Part shown: piece by piece, positions 51,018 through 64,000 of the stretch
How positions within the stretch are numbered: the stretch's first letter is position 1
How the letters are laid out: each line of letters opens with the position of its first letter
From: Pterois miles
Lineage: Eukaryota; Chordata; Actinopteri; Perciformes; Scorpaenidae
Length of the DNA: 64,000 bases
Direction: 5' to 3'
Assembly: GCA_947000775.1 (NCBI GenBank)
Contig: CAMQGK010000299.1
Location: 434,001 to 498,000 of the forward strand
Translations under genes and position numbers: made by a program
Notes under the pieces: generated by a model
Told to the model about the DNA's origin: nothing
What the model saw: only the letters and a program-made list of their open reading frames with translations
Databases searched by the model: none

Positions 51018-51212
51018 ATGGTGCCTTCAAATGGGGTCATGTTTACTGTGTTTATGAGTTGGGCCCATATGAATGCCCCCCCCCATGTCGTATAGTGTTT
51101 TTATTTTTTATTGGTAATTTTATAACATGTCTGAGGAAAATGTTAATATTCTCAATGACCTCATCTTTCTGTCAATATATCTTTGCATTTCCTTCATTAT
51201 GTTACCCACTTA
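51018..51212 (+). mobile_element. Partial copy of the 'TATGGTGCCTTCAAA' MITE
   Basis: TTATGGTGCCTTCAAATGGG starts the copy, and TGTCTGAGGAAAATGTTAAT with AATGACCTCATCTTTCT match the full copy at 38232-38683. The right inverted end is missing. Confidence 0.7.
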
Positions 51213-52198
51213 CCTTCTGTTACCTTAGAATATTTCTCACCAAGTACCTTTTTTTTAAGAGTGGGATAAAAAGTACACAATCAATAGAAACTTATTCACA
51301 GTCTTGCTGCTGTAACAAATGCAAAAGGTGGCCTCTGATATCACATGTTATATGTTTAGCACTAAATGCACAGATTAAATTGATAGAAATCTTCTCATCC
51401 AAGTATGAAACAAGTCTATTTATGGAAATGTCTGTGCTGTGAATTCCCACTGTGCTCACCAACTTGACTCTGCTAATTATCTTGAGTGACTCCGGGTGTG
51501 CAGGCTGACCTCAGCTCAAAGCTAACAAGCTTGGCAGTCATCATGTGTTGCTCCCATTGTAAGTTTCAGGTCCCTGTAAGCGCACGGTAAGGACTTATCC
51601 CAGATACATTTCCAGAAGGTGATGTGTGTGCAAGGTCTCACCAGCATCCTACGGTGAAGGTCGGTGCAGCTTGTTTTACATGATCAAATATCCAGTTATT
51701 TTAACTAGCTGAAGTGTCCTGCAGTACTTAAAATCATTATTGGGGGTATTCCCTTTAAAATGCCCATCCTTTGTGGAATCAGTGTATATTCCCAACAAGA
51801 TCACAACCAGCTACAATCTGTGCTCTGTGTGTTTGCACTAGTTTGATGCTTGTAATTCATGCAGACCTTGGCACAACAATAGTGAGAAGGTTATATGGCC
51901 CAGCTCTGTGTCTTTACAGGTTGTATATTAACAACTTGATGTGGTGAGCGGCCACTTAGAGGAACAGAGTGACTGCGACGAGAGAGCAGCTCACAACTCG
52001 GAGAACCATACAGGAGAGGACTTGGGTACGGGAAGTACGCTTTCTGTCGTGGATCAGACAAAATTTCATCTCTGGAATTTGCAACAAAATTTAGGAGGAA
52101 GTTTTTGTTGGTTTTACTGCATTATAGATGCAACGGAGCAGGAGCAGGGAAAAAAAGAGAGCCTTTACCTGATCATCTTTAACAGCTCAGAAATATAA

Positions 52199-54009
52199 AT
52201 GCTAAGAACTTCAGAGCTGAGGAGGGGAATGAGGTGGTGGTGGTGGTTGTGCGTCTTGGGGATTGTTGTCGCTCCATGTTGGGGCATCAGACAGTGTCTG
52301 GATGGGATTACAATCAATGTGATCCTGCTGGATGATGAAGAGTCTCCCTGGAGTCTGAGGTTTGTGAAAGATGAAATACTCAAGGCCATAGAGATGGATT
52401 CAGCCATCAATGCTGCAGAAGGTAATAAAATGTAAAAATACTAAGAAATACAGCATAAAGACATCTGCATGTGTGTCAGAATTATGTTACATTATAGACT
52501 GAAAAAATAGCAGAATAGCTTAGATTGAATTATTCTGTGATACATCAGGTAATGATTTGTTATATGTCTGTGTGCATATGAATACGTGGTTGCATGCATG
52601 TATGCAATTTAATTTAATCTCAAGGCTTTGTCCAAAAGTGTTTAGAGTAGTCATATGCTTATATTTGGTTAATTTACTTTCTAAAAAATTTTAAACGGTT
52701 ACAGCTTTTTAAGCTCTTTTTTCGAAAAAGTTTTAATTTCTTGGATTCCAGCTTGTTTTCACTATAAACTAAACTATACGAGACAAGTCTGTATCTTCCA
52801 TTTCAAGGGGCAAGTGAAGCAATGACCAATAACAGATAAGATATTATTTAGTCAGCGTAATAAATTATTAGATATGGGTCATAATGAACCAAAAGGAAAT
52901 CCATAGTGTTTTTTTAAACTGCTATTGGCCCCAGGGCGGATACTGTATATTGTGGTACCCTGTTCTTAATGATAATTTGGTTAAACACATTTATTCAGCA
53001 ATATACCCTTTTCACAGCAGCCATTTTGACATGGTGTTGCAGGGTAAACACAGCTGTAGGCTAATTGATAAATTGGTCAGTGAGACAGTATGCACAATAC
53101 CAGAGCCCTGGCTCTGGGTCATAATTAATGTTATTAATTACACCCGTGTTTAACCTGCAATAACATGTCAAAATGGCTGTTGTGAAAAAGGCCTACAGAC
53201 CATGTGAATTTGGACAGACATCCCCTGTACAAGACAGGTGAAACCCACATTGACCCGTATCATCCGATTTTATGTTGTGCATTATCTCAGCCAAATTTAC
53301 AGATAACTAAATTACCACAAACCACAAGCTAACTAGCTAGCTAATTAGGCTAATGTTTCATTAGAAGTACCCTAACCCAGTGTTATGCTAATGCTACTGC
53401 TGGTAGTAAGCTAGTTAGCTAGACATGCTAACATTTGCGGCTTGTATTAGAGCAGATAAATGCACTGTTAAATCCATTTCTTGTTTTCTCTTGCATTTTT
53501 TGGTTTTGGAAAGTGGCTGAAATGACAACTGTTATGAGGATATTTTATCAACTGTAACTACCTAGTTAGCTAATTAAGGTAATGTTTCATTAGAAGTATC
53601 CTAACCCAGTGTTATGCTAATGCTACTACTGGTTGTAAGCTAGTTAGCTGGACATCCTAACATTTGCAGTTTATGTTAGAGTAGATAAATGCACTGTTTA
53701 ATCCATTTCTAACATGTTTACTCTTGCATTTTTGGTTTTAGAAAGTGACTGAAATGACCGCTGTCGTTAGCATGTTTTAACAGTTCTAGCTAGCTAGTTA
53801 TGCTAATGTTTCATTGTAACCTTCTGTTTATACAGTACATTCATAATTAGTAGTAGACATGCTAACATTTGCAGTTGACTCACGCTGTGTTTAATCCATT
53901 TCTTACATGTTTGCTTGTTTGCATTTTTGGTTTTGGAAAGTGTAAAATAGGATGCAGATCATTCAAAGCTTGACAGACGTGAATGGATGCCCATATCACG
54001 CCTATTATA

Positions 54010-54084
<75 letters not shown>

Positions 54085-57000
54085 AATTGGGGGCGGCAGT
54101 AGCTCAGTCTGTAGGGAGTTGGCTTGGGAACCGGAGGGTCACCGGTTCAAGTCCCGACAAGGACCAAAAACTGAGTGTGAACTGGTAGCTGGAGAGGTGC
54201 CAGTTTACCTCTTGGGCACTGCCGAGGTGCCCCTGAGCAAGGCACCAAACCCCCAACTGCTCGGGGCGCTTGTCAGGAGCAGCCCCCTCACTCTGACATC
54301 TCTCCATTAATGCATGTATGTGTGTTTCAGGTCTGCATGTACCATGTATAAGTTTAACAGAGTGTAAATTGAATTTCCCCATTGTGGGACTAATAAAGGT
54401 AGATCTTCTTCTTCTTCTTCTTCTTAAATTAATGACATGTTTTTCGGCCTTTTCCTTTTCCCCCACAAACTACAACAAAAGATGTAGGGTTTAATCTCAC
54501 AGCTAACTTTGGTGGATTCAAACCGACCTTTTATCGACACAGAGGCTGCAAGAGTAGTGCGTGTGAAGGAGTGGAGCAGCTAAAGGACCTAATGGTGAGT
54601 ACAGCTGACATCCACCTAAGACTCATGATACTTGCTTTTTAACATGTAGGCATAGATTTGCCTGTGTGCCACGACTATATGTATCCACTAGGGCACATAT
54701 CAGGAGCTGCATCATCCTGCTTTGCACTATGTAAACAGTTAAACAGGGAGCGACTCCAAAGGGTTACTACAGTGTCAGTACTAACTGTTGTTGACAGTTG
54801 TGTCAAGTCTGTTGCTCACTTAATTGCATCTTGTGGACAACTATAATTAGTTTGTGAACACATGTATACAGATGTAGCTATCACACATAATTAAAAGCAT
54901 GTACATCAGAGCACCCCTAAATGAGCAGAGCACCCAAATGTGAACCAAACAGCCACACTGACAGACAAAACCCACACATTTGTATTGTCTTGCAGAATTC
55001 AGGCTCCCTGGGATGTGCTGTGCTTGGGCCTACATGCAACTATGCTACTTTCCAAATGGTTGAGTAAGTGCATTTTCTGCAGAGCTCATGTCCACATTAG
55101 TCTGAATATATGATAGATGGTATATTGGGATCTACTTCTAAACATGCTTCCTAACATTTTGTAGTGGATGTAACTACATGTCTCTACAATCCATCTCACC
55201 ATTTACTCCCTCCATGTACATGTCATTCTCTAGCTCTCTTTTTCCACCCTTTTCCTGTCCTTTTTTCTCTTGGTCAGTGCGGAAAGAGGTCTGAAGCTAA
55301 GGACGCCCATCATCTCGTCAGGGAGCTTCGGCCCCTCCTGTGACGACACCGTCAACCTGCAGCGCCTCCTGCCCCCGGCACGCAAGATCTCTGGCTTTTT
55401 CATCAACTTCTGGGAGTACAGTGACAAGATCAAACCTGAATGGGAGACAGCCTATGTTTACAAGAAACAGAGCAACACTGAGGATTGCTTTTGGTGAGTC
55501 ACCCAGGAGATGTCTTTAAAAGGTACAAAAATAAAAATAAAAAAAAAAAATCAGTAAATGACTTGATGAATAACTTCATGCACCAAAAAATATTATTTAT
55601 GATAATGAAAATAATTTAGAATAAATGTAGGCAGAAATTGATAAAATGTGACATAAAATAAGTTGCTTTAAGTTGTTTTTTTTAATTAAACTTTTGTATT
55701 AATTTCTCTATTTTTCTACTCCTTTAATTTTCCCTTCATTCATTTAATTGTATTAACTGAAATGTATTTATTTATTTTGCCATCATTTTTATTAATTAAA
55801 AAATATTAAAATTAATTACATATATTTATATATTTTATTTATATATTTCTGATGACTGTTTTCCTTCAGTGGCTTAATAAATCTGCTTTTTTAAAAACTT
55901 GGAATTATAAGTGATGCTCTTCTGCAGGTATATCAACGCTATGGATGCAGACTCCAATTTCATCCGGAATATTCGGAGAACGGTGCTGCGCAAACCAGAG
56001 GAACTGAAAAAAGTGTTGACCTCACCCAAAAACAGGACAAGCAACCGTAAGTATTTTCTTTAAAAACACACAACACATTTGATGAAAGGTGTACAAATAC
56101 TGTAAAAACGGATTGGTAACCTTTAATACACATTAAACTTGCACTATATGACATAAAGAGCACATAAGAGCAGTATTAAAGTATTACCTATACAAGAGTG
56201 TATACTTGAGAATGACAGGTTTCTCACTTTGGACCATGAATGGACACAGGACAAATTATGTCTCAACAACCTTTGAGACCTACAGTATGCTATAACCTTA
56301 GAGACATACTGTACATACTGAGCTCTGTAGAAACATTAACTTGTGCACATACCGTAGCTTTTTGTTTCACGTTGATGCAGCTATTAAAAAAGGGCTCTTG
56401 GTTTAGTCTCAAGGTTGAAGCAGATATTTAAATGGAAATCAGGGCCAGAGGGTTTGACTCCCCCCTCAAGCCTATACTGTGCTAGAAATGTACACACTAC
56501 TGGTCTGTGGTGTAACACACAGCTTCTCTGTTTGCAGTGTTCATCATGTGTGGATCACCCATGGATCTAGAGGAGGTGAAAAGTGTCTCCAAAGAGGCAG
56601 ACAACAGTGATATTCTCTTTGTCCTTATTGATCTCTACAAGTCAGTGCTCTTTATTCATTTAACTCTTTTTCCATCTCTAATTTCTCTCATTTCTCTTTC
56701 TGCATGTGTCTGTCACACTAGTTATACTTGTTATACTGTATAGTGATAACTGGTACTTCACACACATTATGATATGTTTTTAACTTTTCCCCTAATTTCA
56801 TTACCTTTCATAAGTTTTGTTGACAATGCAGTTTATAGTGATGCATATCCTCCATTTATTTTTTTCTTTATCTCTGGAGTTTCGCTGCAATATAAATGAA
56901 AATAATGATTTTTCTGAATCTGCTGCCTAAGATCCTTATGATCCTCATGGAAGATGTATTCCCATCAGGATGCTGCACATACAGCACTTCTAAGACTGCC

Positions 57001-60000
57001 TCTGCTACCTCCTCCCCACAGTGATCAATACTACACCAACACCTCGTCGCTGCCATTCATGAGGAACGTGTTGGTGCTGACTATGCCCAACAACAGAAGC
57101 TACGTCATCAACTCAGACCTGAAAGACAACAACACGGTGAGGGACATATTTCCAAATGAATCAGCTCCTTGCTTCCTCACACTGCTGTTTTTAAAGGAAT
57201 AGTTTGACACTTTGGGGAAATACGCTTTCATCGCTTTCTTGCTGAGAGTTACAGTAGATGCAATCAAATCTGAAGCTGAGACAGTTACTTTAGTTTAGCA
57301 TTAAAGGATAACTTCAGTATTTTTTAACCTGGACCCTATTTTCCCATGTTTTAGTGACAATTTTTTCTACTGGGGACAATCAATTTTTGAAATTGGTCCA
57401 ATATTAATCAGTGAAATGAGCTGCAATAGCAGGTGAGCAGCATCAATGTAATGTCCCTAAAATGCTTGTCCTTGCCAATATTTCTTAAAGCAGCCTACTG
57501 AGAAATAAGATGTTTGTCACTGTGTCCAAGTCACATTCAGTGAGAAGTCTTGTTGTGAATCCATATACTCTGGCTCAAATAAATACAAGCAGCCATCAAA
57601 TTCAAAAATTCAAACTCTTCTAAATATTAAGCCATGACAGTGAAAATCTTTTAGATAACAATAAGCTACACTTCCTGTACACTCTCATGCCTGCAGCATG
57701 TCACTTCGCCAGACTCCAGAATGAGACTTCTTGAACGGGACACTTTCCATAATCTCAGACACAACAGTCAGAGCCTGTCATGTTAAAATCAAGCTCTTTT
57801 AGTGAATGTAAATGATGATGCCAGCTTGCCTCGATAGCACCATGTTGCGGCCTGTGAGCAGCTACCAGTTACAGCGTTCTCCCTCAGTATCTCAGTGTCT
57901 CAGAAATCGTCGTTCCTATAAGTCATTTAGACACAAAATATGAGAAAATAGGGACCACTTTGAAAAATACCAATAAAAAGTTACCCTCCAGACTGGAAGC
58001 AGTGGGAAACGGGTAGAAAAATCTACCTACCAGCACCGTTACAGTTCACCGATAAACGTGTCATGCTGTATGTTAGTTTAATCCAGATAATTAAAATTCG
58101 GTAGCATTTCATCTCACTTTTGGCAAGAAAGTGAATAAGCATGTTTCCCGAAAAAAAAAAAAAAAAAAAAACTACTCCTTTTTAAAGATTATTGGACAAT
58201 GGCTGTAATGAGCATCCACTCAAAATACTGACTCCAGACAGGCTGTTTTTTTTTTTTAAATGTCTATTGTATGTGCATCTGTGTATGTGAGTTAAAGGGC
58301 CAGTTCTCCCAAATTACAAAAACACATTTTCTCACTTAAGTCTCTCCATGCAGACAGTTTTGACTTTATTTGTAGAGGTAACTGTCTTCACGGCATCCAC
58401 TTCAATACTATGGAGGTGAATGTAATATCATCGTGCTGCTCACAGCACTGAAAGATTACATTTGAAACAATCATCAAGAGCACAACTGTTCTACTCTGCT
58501 GAATAATCTGCAGAGCAGTGTGTTAACAGCTGTTATGGCGGCTGTTATCCAGAAATTTGCTCCAATCATCAAATTGTCTCTCTCCTTCACTCTGCAGATG
58601 AACGATTACATGGCGGCGTACCATGATTCAGTGCTGCTGATAGGCCAGGTGATGAGGGAAATTGTTAAGAAACCTCAGTCAGAGATTCAGCAGATGGAGT
58701 TTGTCAACGTGAATTACTTCAGAAATGTGTCCTTTAATGGTAAGGAAAGAGGAAGAGATGGTGGGAGGAAAGGTGAGAGGGAATGGATGTCTATTCTTAA
58801 CATTCATAGCTATACCTATGATTTCAGAAATACTGAGGCCATCAGCAAAATTTCAACATTTTCCAGCACTCTAGCAAATGTTAGCATGCTAACACAAAAA
58901 AAGGAAGAAACCTCAGGAAGAGCAACAGAGGAGGGATCCCCCCTCCAGAATGGACAGATGTGCAATAGATGTTATGTGTACAACATATGACAATCCATAT
59001 GACAAAAATTAACACATAATGTCAACATAATTGCCAAGTAGATTCAAGCCAGAGCAGCACGTCCTCCTCTTCATGGCAAACACAGACAGCCAGAGCAACA
59101 TGACCTCTTCTCCACCATGGAGCCTTGAGAGAGGACCAGAAGTTTGCTTTTAAATCACAGTTCCTTAGTAATGTCTATGCATGTTACCCATGCCAAAGTC
59201 CCTTTGGACTGAAGTAATTTGTTAGGCTTCTGGAGGACGGAGGTCCAGGTCTGTCATGTGGAAAGAGGCACCACCAGCTGGAAAGGCAGAGAGAGGTCAC
59301 AGAACTGCTGATGGTCCGTAAGGGGACCATAAACAACAGAGGGTTATTGAGAGCAAGTAGCTTAAAATCAATATTCTCATCAGCAGGACTACTAGGTTTT
59401 AATTATACACTGAGAATGAGACCAACCCACCGGCTGCTAATTGAAAGTTAGGGCAAAAAGATGGGGTTTGGATTTAAAGACCTCCAGAGAATAGAAAAAG
59501 CCATAAGCAACCTTGTTTGCAGTTCAAGGTGCCCTGTCAACAGTTAGCCTATACAGACGTCTCTTTTGCTATGGAGGAAAAGGATTTTTGGGCCGCAGGG
59601 GGATTTTTAGCTGCAATACTGTGAGTGGCCAATGAAAAAATTTTAGAAGCAAGGTTGAGCAGCAGCACCATATCCAGGTCTTATATGAACATCCATGGTG
59701 TCAGTACAACTTCACAGGACAAGTGGCATAAATGTCGACACCTAGTCTGGTTTAGCTGGCCTAAAGGTTGGAAACATAGTCTAAAAATACAGGAATCAGC
59801 TTATGAATGCCCACAAAGTGCAAGGCTGTAATTGTAAAACTAAGACCCACAAACATCCAGAGTAAACGCTGATGACATGACCTTGATGGCCCTGAAAGCA
59901 GCCTGCAGACGTTGGTTACTGTTTTGTGTGAGGCCCAACAGACGGAGGCTGTCAGCTGCTGTCACTTATTTGTGTTTCTCGCTGACAAGATGAAGCAATG

Positions 60001-63000
60001 AGGTGTTATAGCTGCAGGCAGCAGCTGGAAGCAGCCGTTGTGTCATTGGGTGCGAGTGTGTTATTGAGAGACACACTCACAGAGAAACTGTGCCTCTTGT
60101 CAGGCTCTTTAATCCATGTTTTTTGTGGCAGAAAACAAAAAATATTGAAAATAGGATTGGTTAACACTACACAGTACACTATTTTACAATAGTCATTGTT
60201 TTGAGCAGTCTGCCATACGTTTGTGTATAAAGACTTTTCTATGATTGATTCAGGAAAAGCTGGAAACTACAAGCTGGACAAGCACGGCGACAGAGACGTG
60301 AATCTTTCAGTCATTTACACCACTAGTGACAACAAGGTACGTTATTCCACTTATTCTGCCATTCAGCAGTGAATATAATAAGAAACCTTGATCTCGTCTC
60401 ATTTTTGTCAGCAAAAAAAATCTCCCTGTGTGTAATCTCTTGCTGTCATTCAATGTTTTACTCTGAAATTTGTTCAATTTCTCCTCTCGTGATTCTCAGT
60501 ACCGGATTTTATTCACATTTGACACCGAGTACAGCGAAACCAAAGTGGCTGAGGCGGACCCTTCCTTCATCTGGGGAAATAGACTTCCTGATTTCTTACC
60601 AGACCAAGGTACAGCTAAAACACACACACAGAGTCAGTGTTATCGTGTCAGCAGCCTATAATCATTGACAGTCTTTCTATGCACATTCACACCTTGCAGA
60701 CACATAAACAGACATATAGCACACCTGTTAGGTGACCATGCTATGGGATCATCAGCTGTTTATTGCTGTCAGTAAGATGAGCTTTCAGTCAGCAGTGGAG
60801 CTCCAGATGTGTTATAAAGAGGGAAACTCGAGGTCTAAATACTGTTTCTGTTCACGCCGTCTCTTAGTTAAAATCATATTTCAATTGTGAGGTTTAAATG
60901 TTTAGCAGCTTGGAAGCACTTAAACACATGAAACACTGGTGTGACCCATGTTTAGTTAAAAGTACCCTGTGGAGTTTTGTTGTTTTTCACCGTTTTAATC
61001 CTCGAGGTCTAACAAATGTGTTGAATTGTTGTTACATACTGTACATGTACAATGTTCTGGATGAGTCAGGCTTTGCTGCAGTAAATCTAAACGTTGTCCC
61101 AGTTCACACCTGGCATTAACAGGCATCCTGAGTGATTGAGTGAGTGAGTGAGTGGACAGCTTTAAATATGTCTGTTCACACCTGGCATTAGAATGCGTCT
61201 CCACATGCGTGGCCCCTTGTGGTCCCAGCTCACCCCCACCCCCGATCTATATGCAAATAAACGTGGTAAACACAGGACACAGGAATGTAAGTAGTAATAT
61301 CCTACCCATAGCTGCCTACAGAGCTTTAGAGAGCCAGGGATGAGAGGGAGTGAGATTGTAGATTAAGTTATCTATAGATAAGATATATTTTAATAACCTG
61401 CAGTTGTGCTGACAGGATACAGTACAGCGCAGACGCTTGTTCCATGCTGCTAGGCAGACAAGTGCTGGGATCCCGCGGACATCAGTTGAGTAGGCGGTCC
61501 TTAGTGTGGCGCAGGACTTTCACATACACACTGCTAAAAGAATGTGGTCATATGTGGCCCAGACCACCTCTGAATGGGGTCTGAGTGACCGGATCTCAAT
61601 GCGTCTTGAGTGCGTTAACACCTGTCCACTAGTGACCGGTTTGATGAGGACACGTGTTGATACCAGGTCTGAACAGGGCCTTTAAAATGTAACAGTGGGT
61701 ATGTTTTATTTATTTATTTATTTTGTGCTCACTCCTTCAGGCCTGGCATCTCATGACATCATTGTCATCGTTTTGGCTGTTACAGTTGTTGTGGTGGCCA
61801 CCATCGCCTTTATTTTTTACAGGTGGGTGATGAATTAATTTTGACACTTAAAACCTCTCAACGGGGACGTCACAAGGGGTAGTGAGCCCGACGGCTGTGA
61901 CAGCACACTGTAAACTGCAGTGGTTCACTTTAAAGGGGACATATCATGAAAAACTCATTTTTTCAGCACTTGTGTACATACATTTTGGGTATCTGGAGTG
62001 CCTTGAAAGATGTGTTTTTTGGCCAACCTGATGAGTTTCAAGCTGAATTGTGTGAAAGTGAAGTTTTTGGATGCTAAATAGGGATGAGCAGATATTGAAA
62101 GCACACATCTTGGGTGCCCATGAATGTGGATCCCTGTGCTAAGGGCATTTTTGTATGACATGGTGTTATTTTGTTCCCGTTAGGCAGAACAGGAGAGAGC
62201 GCCGGGTCAGGAAGCGCTGGTCCCACATCCCCTCTGATCTTATCACACTGCTGGGGAACAACCAACACAATGTCATCTCTCTCAAGGTAAATGAAGCGTA
62301 AAGCTCTCAGTCAACACTTATTGACCAGAACAAGAGAGTGAAGCTGATCCTGATCAGAAATCTATGATTAAGTGAAAAGTTTCCACAGCACTCGACAGTT
62401 TTCTAACTATTTCCCCTGTAAAGTGCTCAACTTAACTCATTAAAAGATCAAAAATAAAAGTTTGGACGTTTGTTCCATTACATTGTCCTCCATCTGCCTT
62501 CATCAGATTGAAGACGAGAGGAAAAACATGAAATTCCAGATACGCCGAGCGCTCTACGATAAGAAGGTAGCTGGACACACCAGTGGTTTTCAAATCCATC
62601 AACACGCTTTGGCCACATGTAGATTGGACTGCTGACTGATGCCGCTGTGATGTTTTCAGATCGTGATTCTGAAGGAGCTCGAGCACTCGGACGGGGACTT
62701 CAACGAGACCCAGATGATAGAACTTAATGCGGTAAAGATACACAAACACACAGCAGGTGTCTTGACGCTTCCAGTCCTTTGGGTGTGCGTCTGTTAATGC
62801 TTTTCCAGACTAGCCTCTACGTCATTTAAAGAGCTGCTGTTTGTCCTTTTCTCCGCAGCTCAAGCAAATCGACTATTACAACCTCACTAAGTTTTATGGC
62901 ACAGTGAAGTTTGATCACGGAGTGTTCGGAGTGTTTGAGTATGGACAGAGAGGGTCGCTCAGGGTACGTATGGCATGCTCACGTGCAGCTCAAGTTCAAT

Positions 63001-63222
63001 TAGGTTTGACTGGAGGTTCAGTTTGCACAAATCAAGCAACCACTCTGACAAATCAACAGTAGCTCAGGACAGGCAACAAGCAAGAAAAGATGAAATATCT
63101 ATTCATAGTATAATAATTTCACGTTCATCTTCCAGTATGTGCTGAACGATAAGGTTTCTTATCCAGAAGAGACCTTCATGGACTGGGAGTTCAAGATCTC
63201 TGTCATGTACGACATCGCTAAG
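52199..63222 (+). CDS. gucy2c: Guanylate cyclase 2C, guanylin receptor (5' part)
   Basis: Sixteen in-frame exons give 600 codons, then the window ends in an intron: 52199-52421, 54482-54594, 54996-55063, 55278-55493, 55928-56046, 56538-56640, 57022-57136, 58598-58739, 60254-60336, 60500-60608, 61741-61822, 62184-62286, 62507-62566, 62660-62731, 62859-62963, 63136-63222. The protein is a single-pass intestinal and renal receptor that makes cGMP when guanylin or uroguanylin binds. A signal peptide follows either Met 1 or Met 11 (MRWWWWLCVLGIVVAPCWG). The ectodomain has GCAVLGPTC, SSGSFGPSCDD, TEDCFW and IMCGSP, matching human GUCY2C. The transmembrane helix is about 437-457, all in exon 11. The kinase-homology domain begins WSHIPSDLI and includes LTKFYGTVKFDHGVFG and MDWEFKISVMYDIAK. 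Its end, the hinge and the cyclase domain lie beyond 64000. Confidence 0.95.
53322..53945. repeat. Tandem repeat, unit about 227 bp, 2.7 copies, gucy2c intron 1
   Basis: AATGTTTCATTAGAAGTA occurs at 53352 and 53581, and AATGTTTCATTG at 53805. Between them, CTAACCCAGTGTTATGCTAA, GACATGCTAACATTTGC and TTAATCCATTTCT recur in the same order. The third copy is shortened. Copies are about 90 percent alike by eye for the first two. Confidence 0.85.
54010..54081. repeat. (TA)n microsatellite, about 36 units
   Basis: An uninterrupted TATATA tract lies in gucy2c intron 1, directly before a SINE. Confidence 0.95.
54088..54425 (+). mobile_element. Second tRNA-derived SINE family
   Basis: An A box TAGCTCAGTCTG at 54100-54111 and a B box GGTTCAAGTCC at 54144-54154 give it a tRNA-like head. 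The body ends with CCCCATTGTGGGACTAATAA and a (CTT)n tail at about 54407-54424. Its family differs from the GGATGGATGG-tailed SINEs. It lies in gucy2c intron 1, 57 bp before exon 2. Confidence 0.85.
57192..58186. mobile_element. MITE interrupted by a second MITE, gucy2c intron 7
   Basis: The outer left end TAAAGGAATAGTTTGACACT and the right end ACTACTCCTTTTTAAA are inverted copies, and the inner part of each end (CGCTTTCTTGCTGAGAG; TGGCAAGAAAGTGAATAAGC) also matches inverted. A poly-A run of 20 breaks the right arm. An inner element sits at 57303-57987. Confidence 0.7.
57303..57987. mobile_element. Inner MITE nested in the element at 57192-58186
   Basis: The left end AAAGGATAACTTCAGTAT, continuing to CTGGACCCTATTTTCCC, is inverted at the right as GAGAAAATAGGGACCACTTT through AAAAAGTTACCC. 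The ends are imperfect. The internal sequence has no coding capacity. Confidence 0.65.
61931..62100 (+). mobile_element. Truncated MITE in gucy2c intron 11
   Basis: TAAAGGGGACATATCATG at 61931-61948 is identical to the end of the element in the csdc2 3' UTR, followed by a matching CTGGAGTGCCTTGAAAG-like stretch. No right end is found before exon 12, so the end coordinate is approximate. Confidence 0.65.
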
Positions 63223-64000
63223 GTGAGACAGAAACATCACTTAATGAAACTATGAAATGCTTTATTGTATTTGGTGTATGGCACGTGTTGTAGTATGGCG
63301 CTTTGTGAACGACTGAAGAGTAGGCGCCATATGTTCACCTCGACACGAACACACTTCTAACATGTTATGTCATGACACAGAACTCAGTGTCACAATATGC
63401 GTGACGCACTCTTATATTACGTCCCTCTGTAATAAACTACAGTACTCAGATTACTTTTTAGTATTAAAACCCAGACCTATCCTAAACCCGAAATCAATTA
63501 ATCTTAGAAACTTGTTCTATTTGCATGGTGGGTAACATAAAAGTTCTGCAGGGTATTTCTGATAAAGTTTCCCTTGCTAACCCTAAGAGACCTGCAGGGC
63601 CGGGGGTGATCCCGACCGACCTTACAGTCTTTTAGAGGCTCTAACAGGTTCAGGTTTAGGGCTAGAGTGAAACTACAGATATCACATGAAGCTAGGAATC
63701 CTTTGGTACCAACCATGTCATGCTAGCATGTTGGGAAGGAGAGGTCTTGACCTCACTGTACAAAATGACATATGGTGACCTGACAGCCACAAACTAGAGA
63801 CCTAGAGCATTCAGAGGATGGATGGCTTTACTAGCTAGATTGAAAATAAAGGGGTGTGTTCGTGCTCGCCATCCAATTGCTGAAAAATGCAGTTCTTGCA
63901 AAAATCTCAATGTCAAAATTTTTTGATCCCAGGTCATAGCATGGCTTTTTCTGATGTGTCCCTCAAGATCTTGTCTTAATGTGGTATTTTGGAGGGATTT
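63223..64000 (+). other. gucy2c intron 16, running off the window
   Basis: It starts at the GTGAGA donor after exon 16 (codon 600). No further exon is visible before 64000; the next would be expected to continue the kinase-homology domain. Confidence 0.8.

Larger units (their letters stand above)
49209..52198. other. Intergenic region upstream of gucy2c
   Basis: AT-rich, with a (TG)n tract at about 49711-49738, decayed Tc1-like sequence at 50240-50765 and a partial MITE at 51018-51212. An unspliced 5' UTR for gucy2c probably lies in the last few hundred bases, but no promoter motif stands out. Confidence 0.5.

Noticed and set aside
54095..54170. Possible tRNA gene with A and B boxes
   Set aside because: It belongs to a SINE with a body and (CTT)n tail; stem pairing is not that of a working tRNA.
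58520..58990. 156-codon frame
   Set aside because: Only 58598-58739 is a real gucy2c exon; the rest is intron read-through on both sides.

Overview
The window is vertebrate nuclear DNA, almost certainly from a teleost fish. Genes are split into many short exons with GT-AG introns, the proteins are close to vertebrate families, and the intergenic DNA is full of fish-type repeats (Tc1-like transposons, tRNA-derived SINEs ending in CCATCCATC-type tails, and many short non-autonomous elements with inverted ends). I could not fix the species; the repeats suggest a percomorph-like fish. Exon coordinates come from reading frames, splice sites and comparison with remembered family sequences; no alignment was run. 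|| Layout: 1-1743 holds a Tc1-like fragment and a nearly complete but broken Tc1-like element. 1744-8700 is repeat-bearing intergenic DNA with one doubtful exon at 1831-2114 and a roughly 42-bp minisatellite at 7371-8186. 9086-20234 (+) is tef, a PAR-bZIP transcription factor with two alternative coding first exons. 21956-24159 (-) is phf5a, a splicing factor of the SF3b complex. 25261-33808 (+) is aco2, mitochondrial aconitase in 17 exons, with an iron-responsive element that includes the start codon. 44066-45397 (+) is csdc2, a cold-shock-domain RNA-binding protein, with a probable noncoding first exon near 39264. 52199 to beyond the right edge (+) is gucy2c, the guanylin-receptor guanylate cyclase; 16 exons (600 codons) are present and the gene is cut by the window end. 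|| The order and strands tef(+), phf5a(-), aco2(+), csdc2(+) match human 22q13. TOB2 and POLR3H, which lie between them in human, are not seen here. gucy2c on the far side is a different neighbour from human, where GUCY2C is on 12p. The genes do not form one pathway: they are a clock-linked transcription factor, a spliceosome part, a TCA-cycle enzyme under iron control, an RNA-binding protein and an epithelial cGMP receptor. || I found no clearly new biological system. The best points are the aconitase IRE, the tef dual first exons, a 24-nt phf5a exon, a DD37E-type Tc1 element, several nested or long-armed MITEs, and a stretch near 48.3-49.0 kb that looks like an assembly error.
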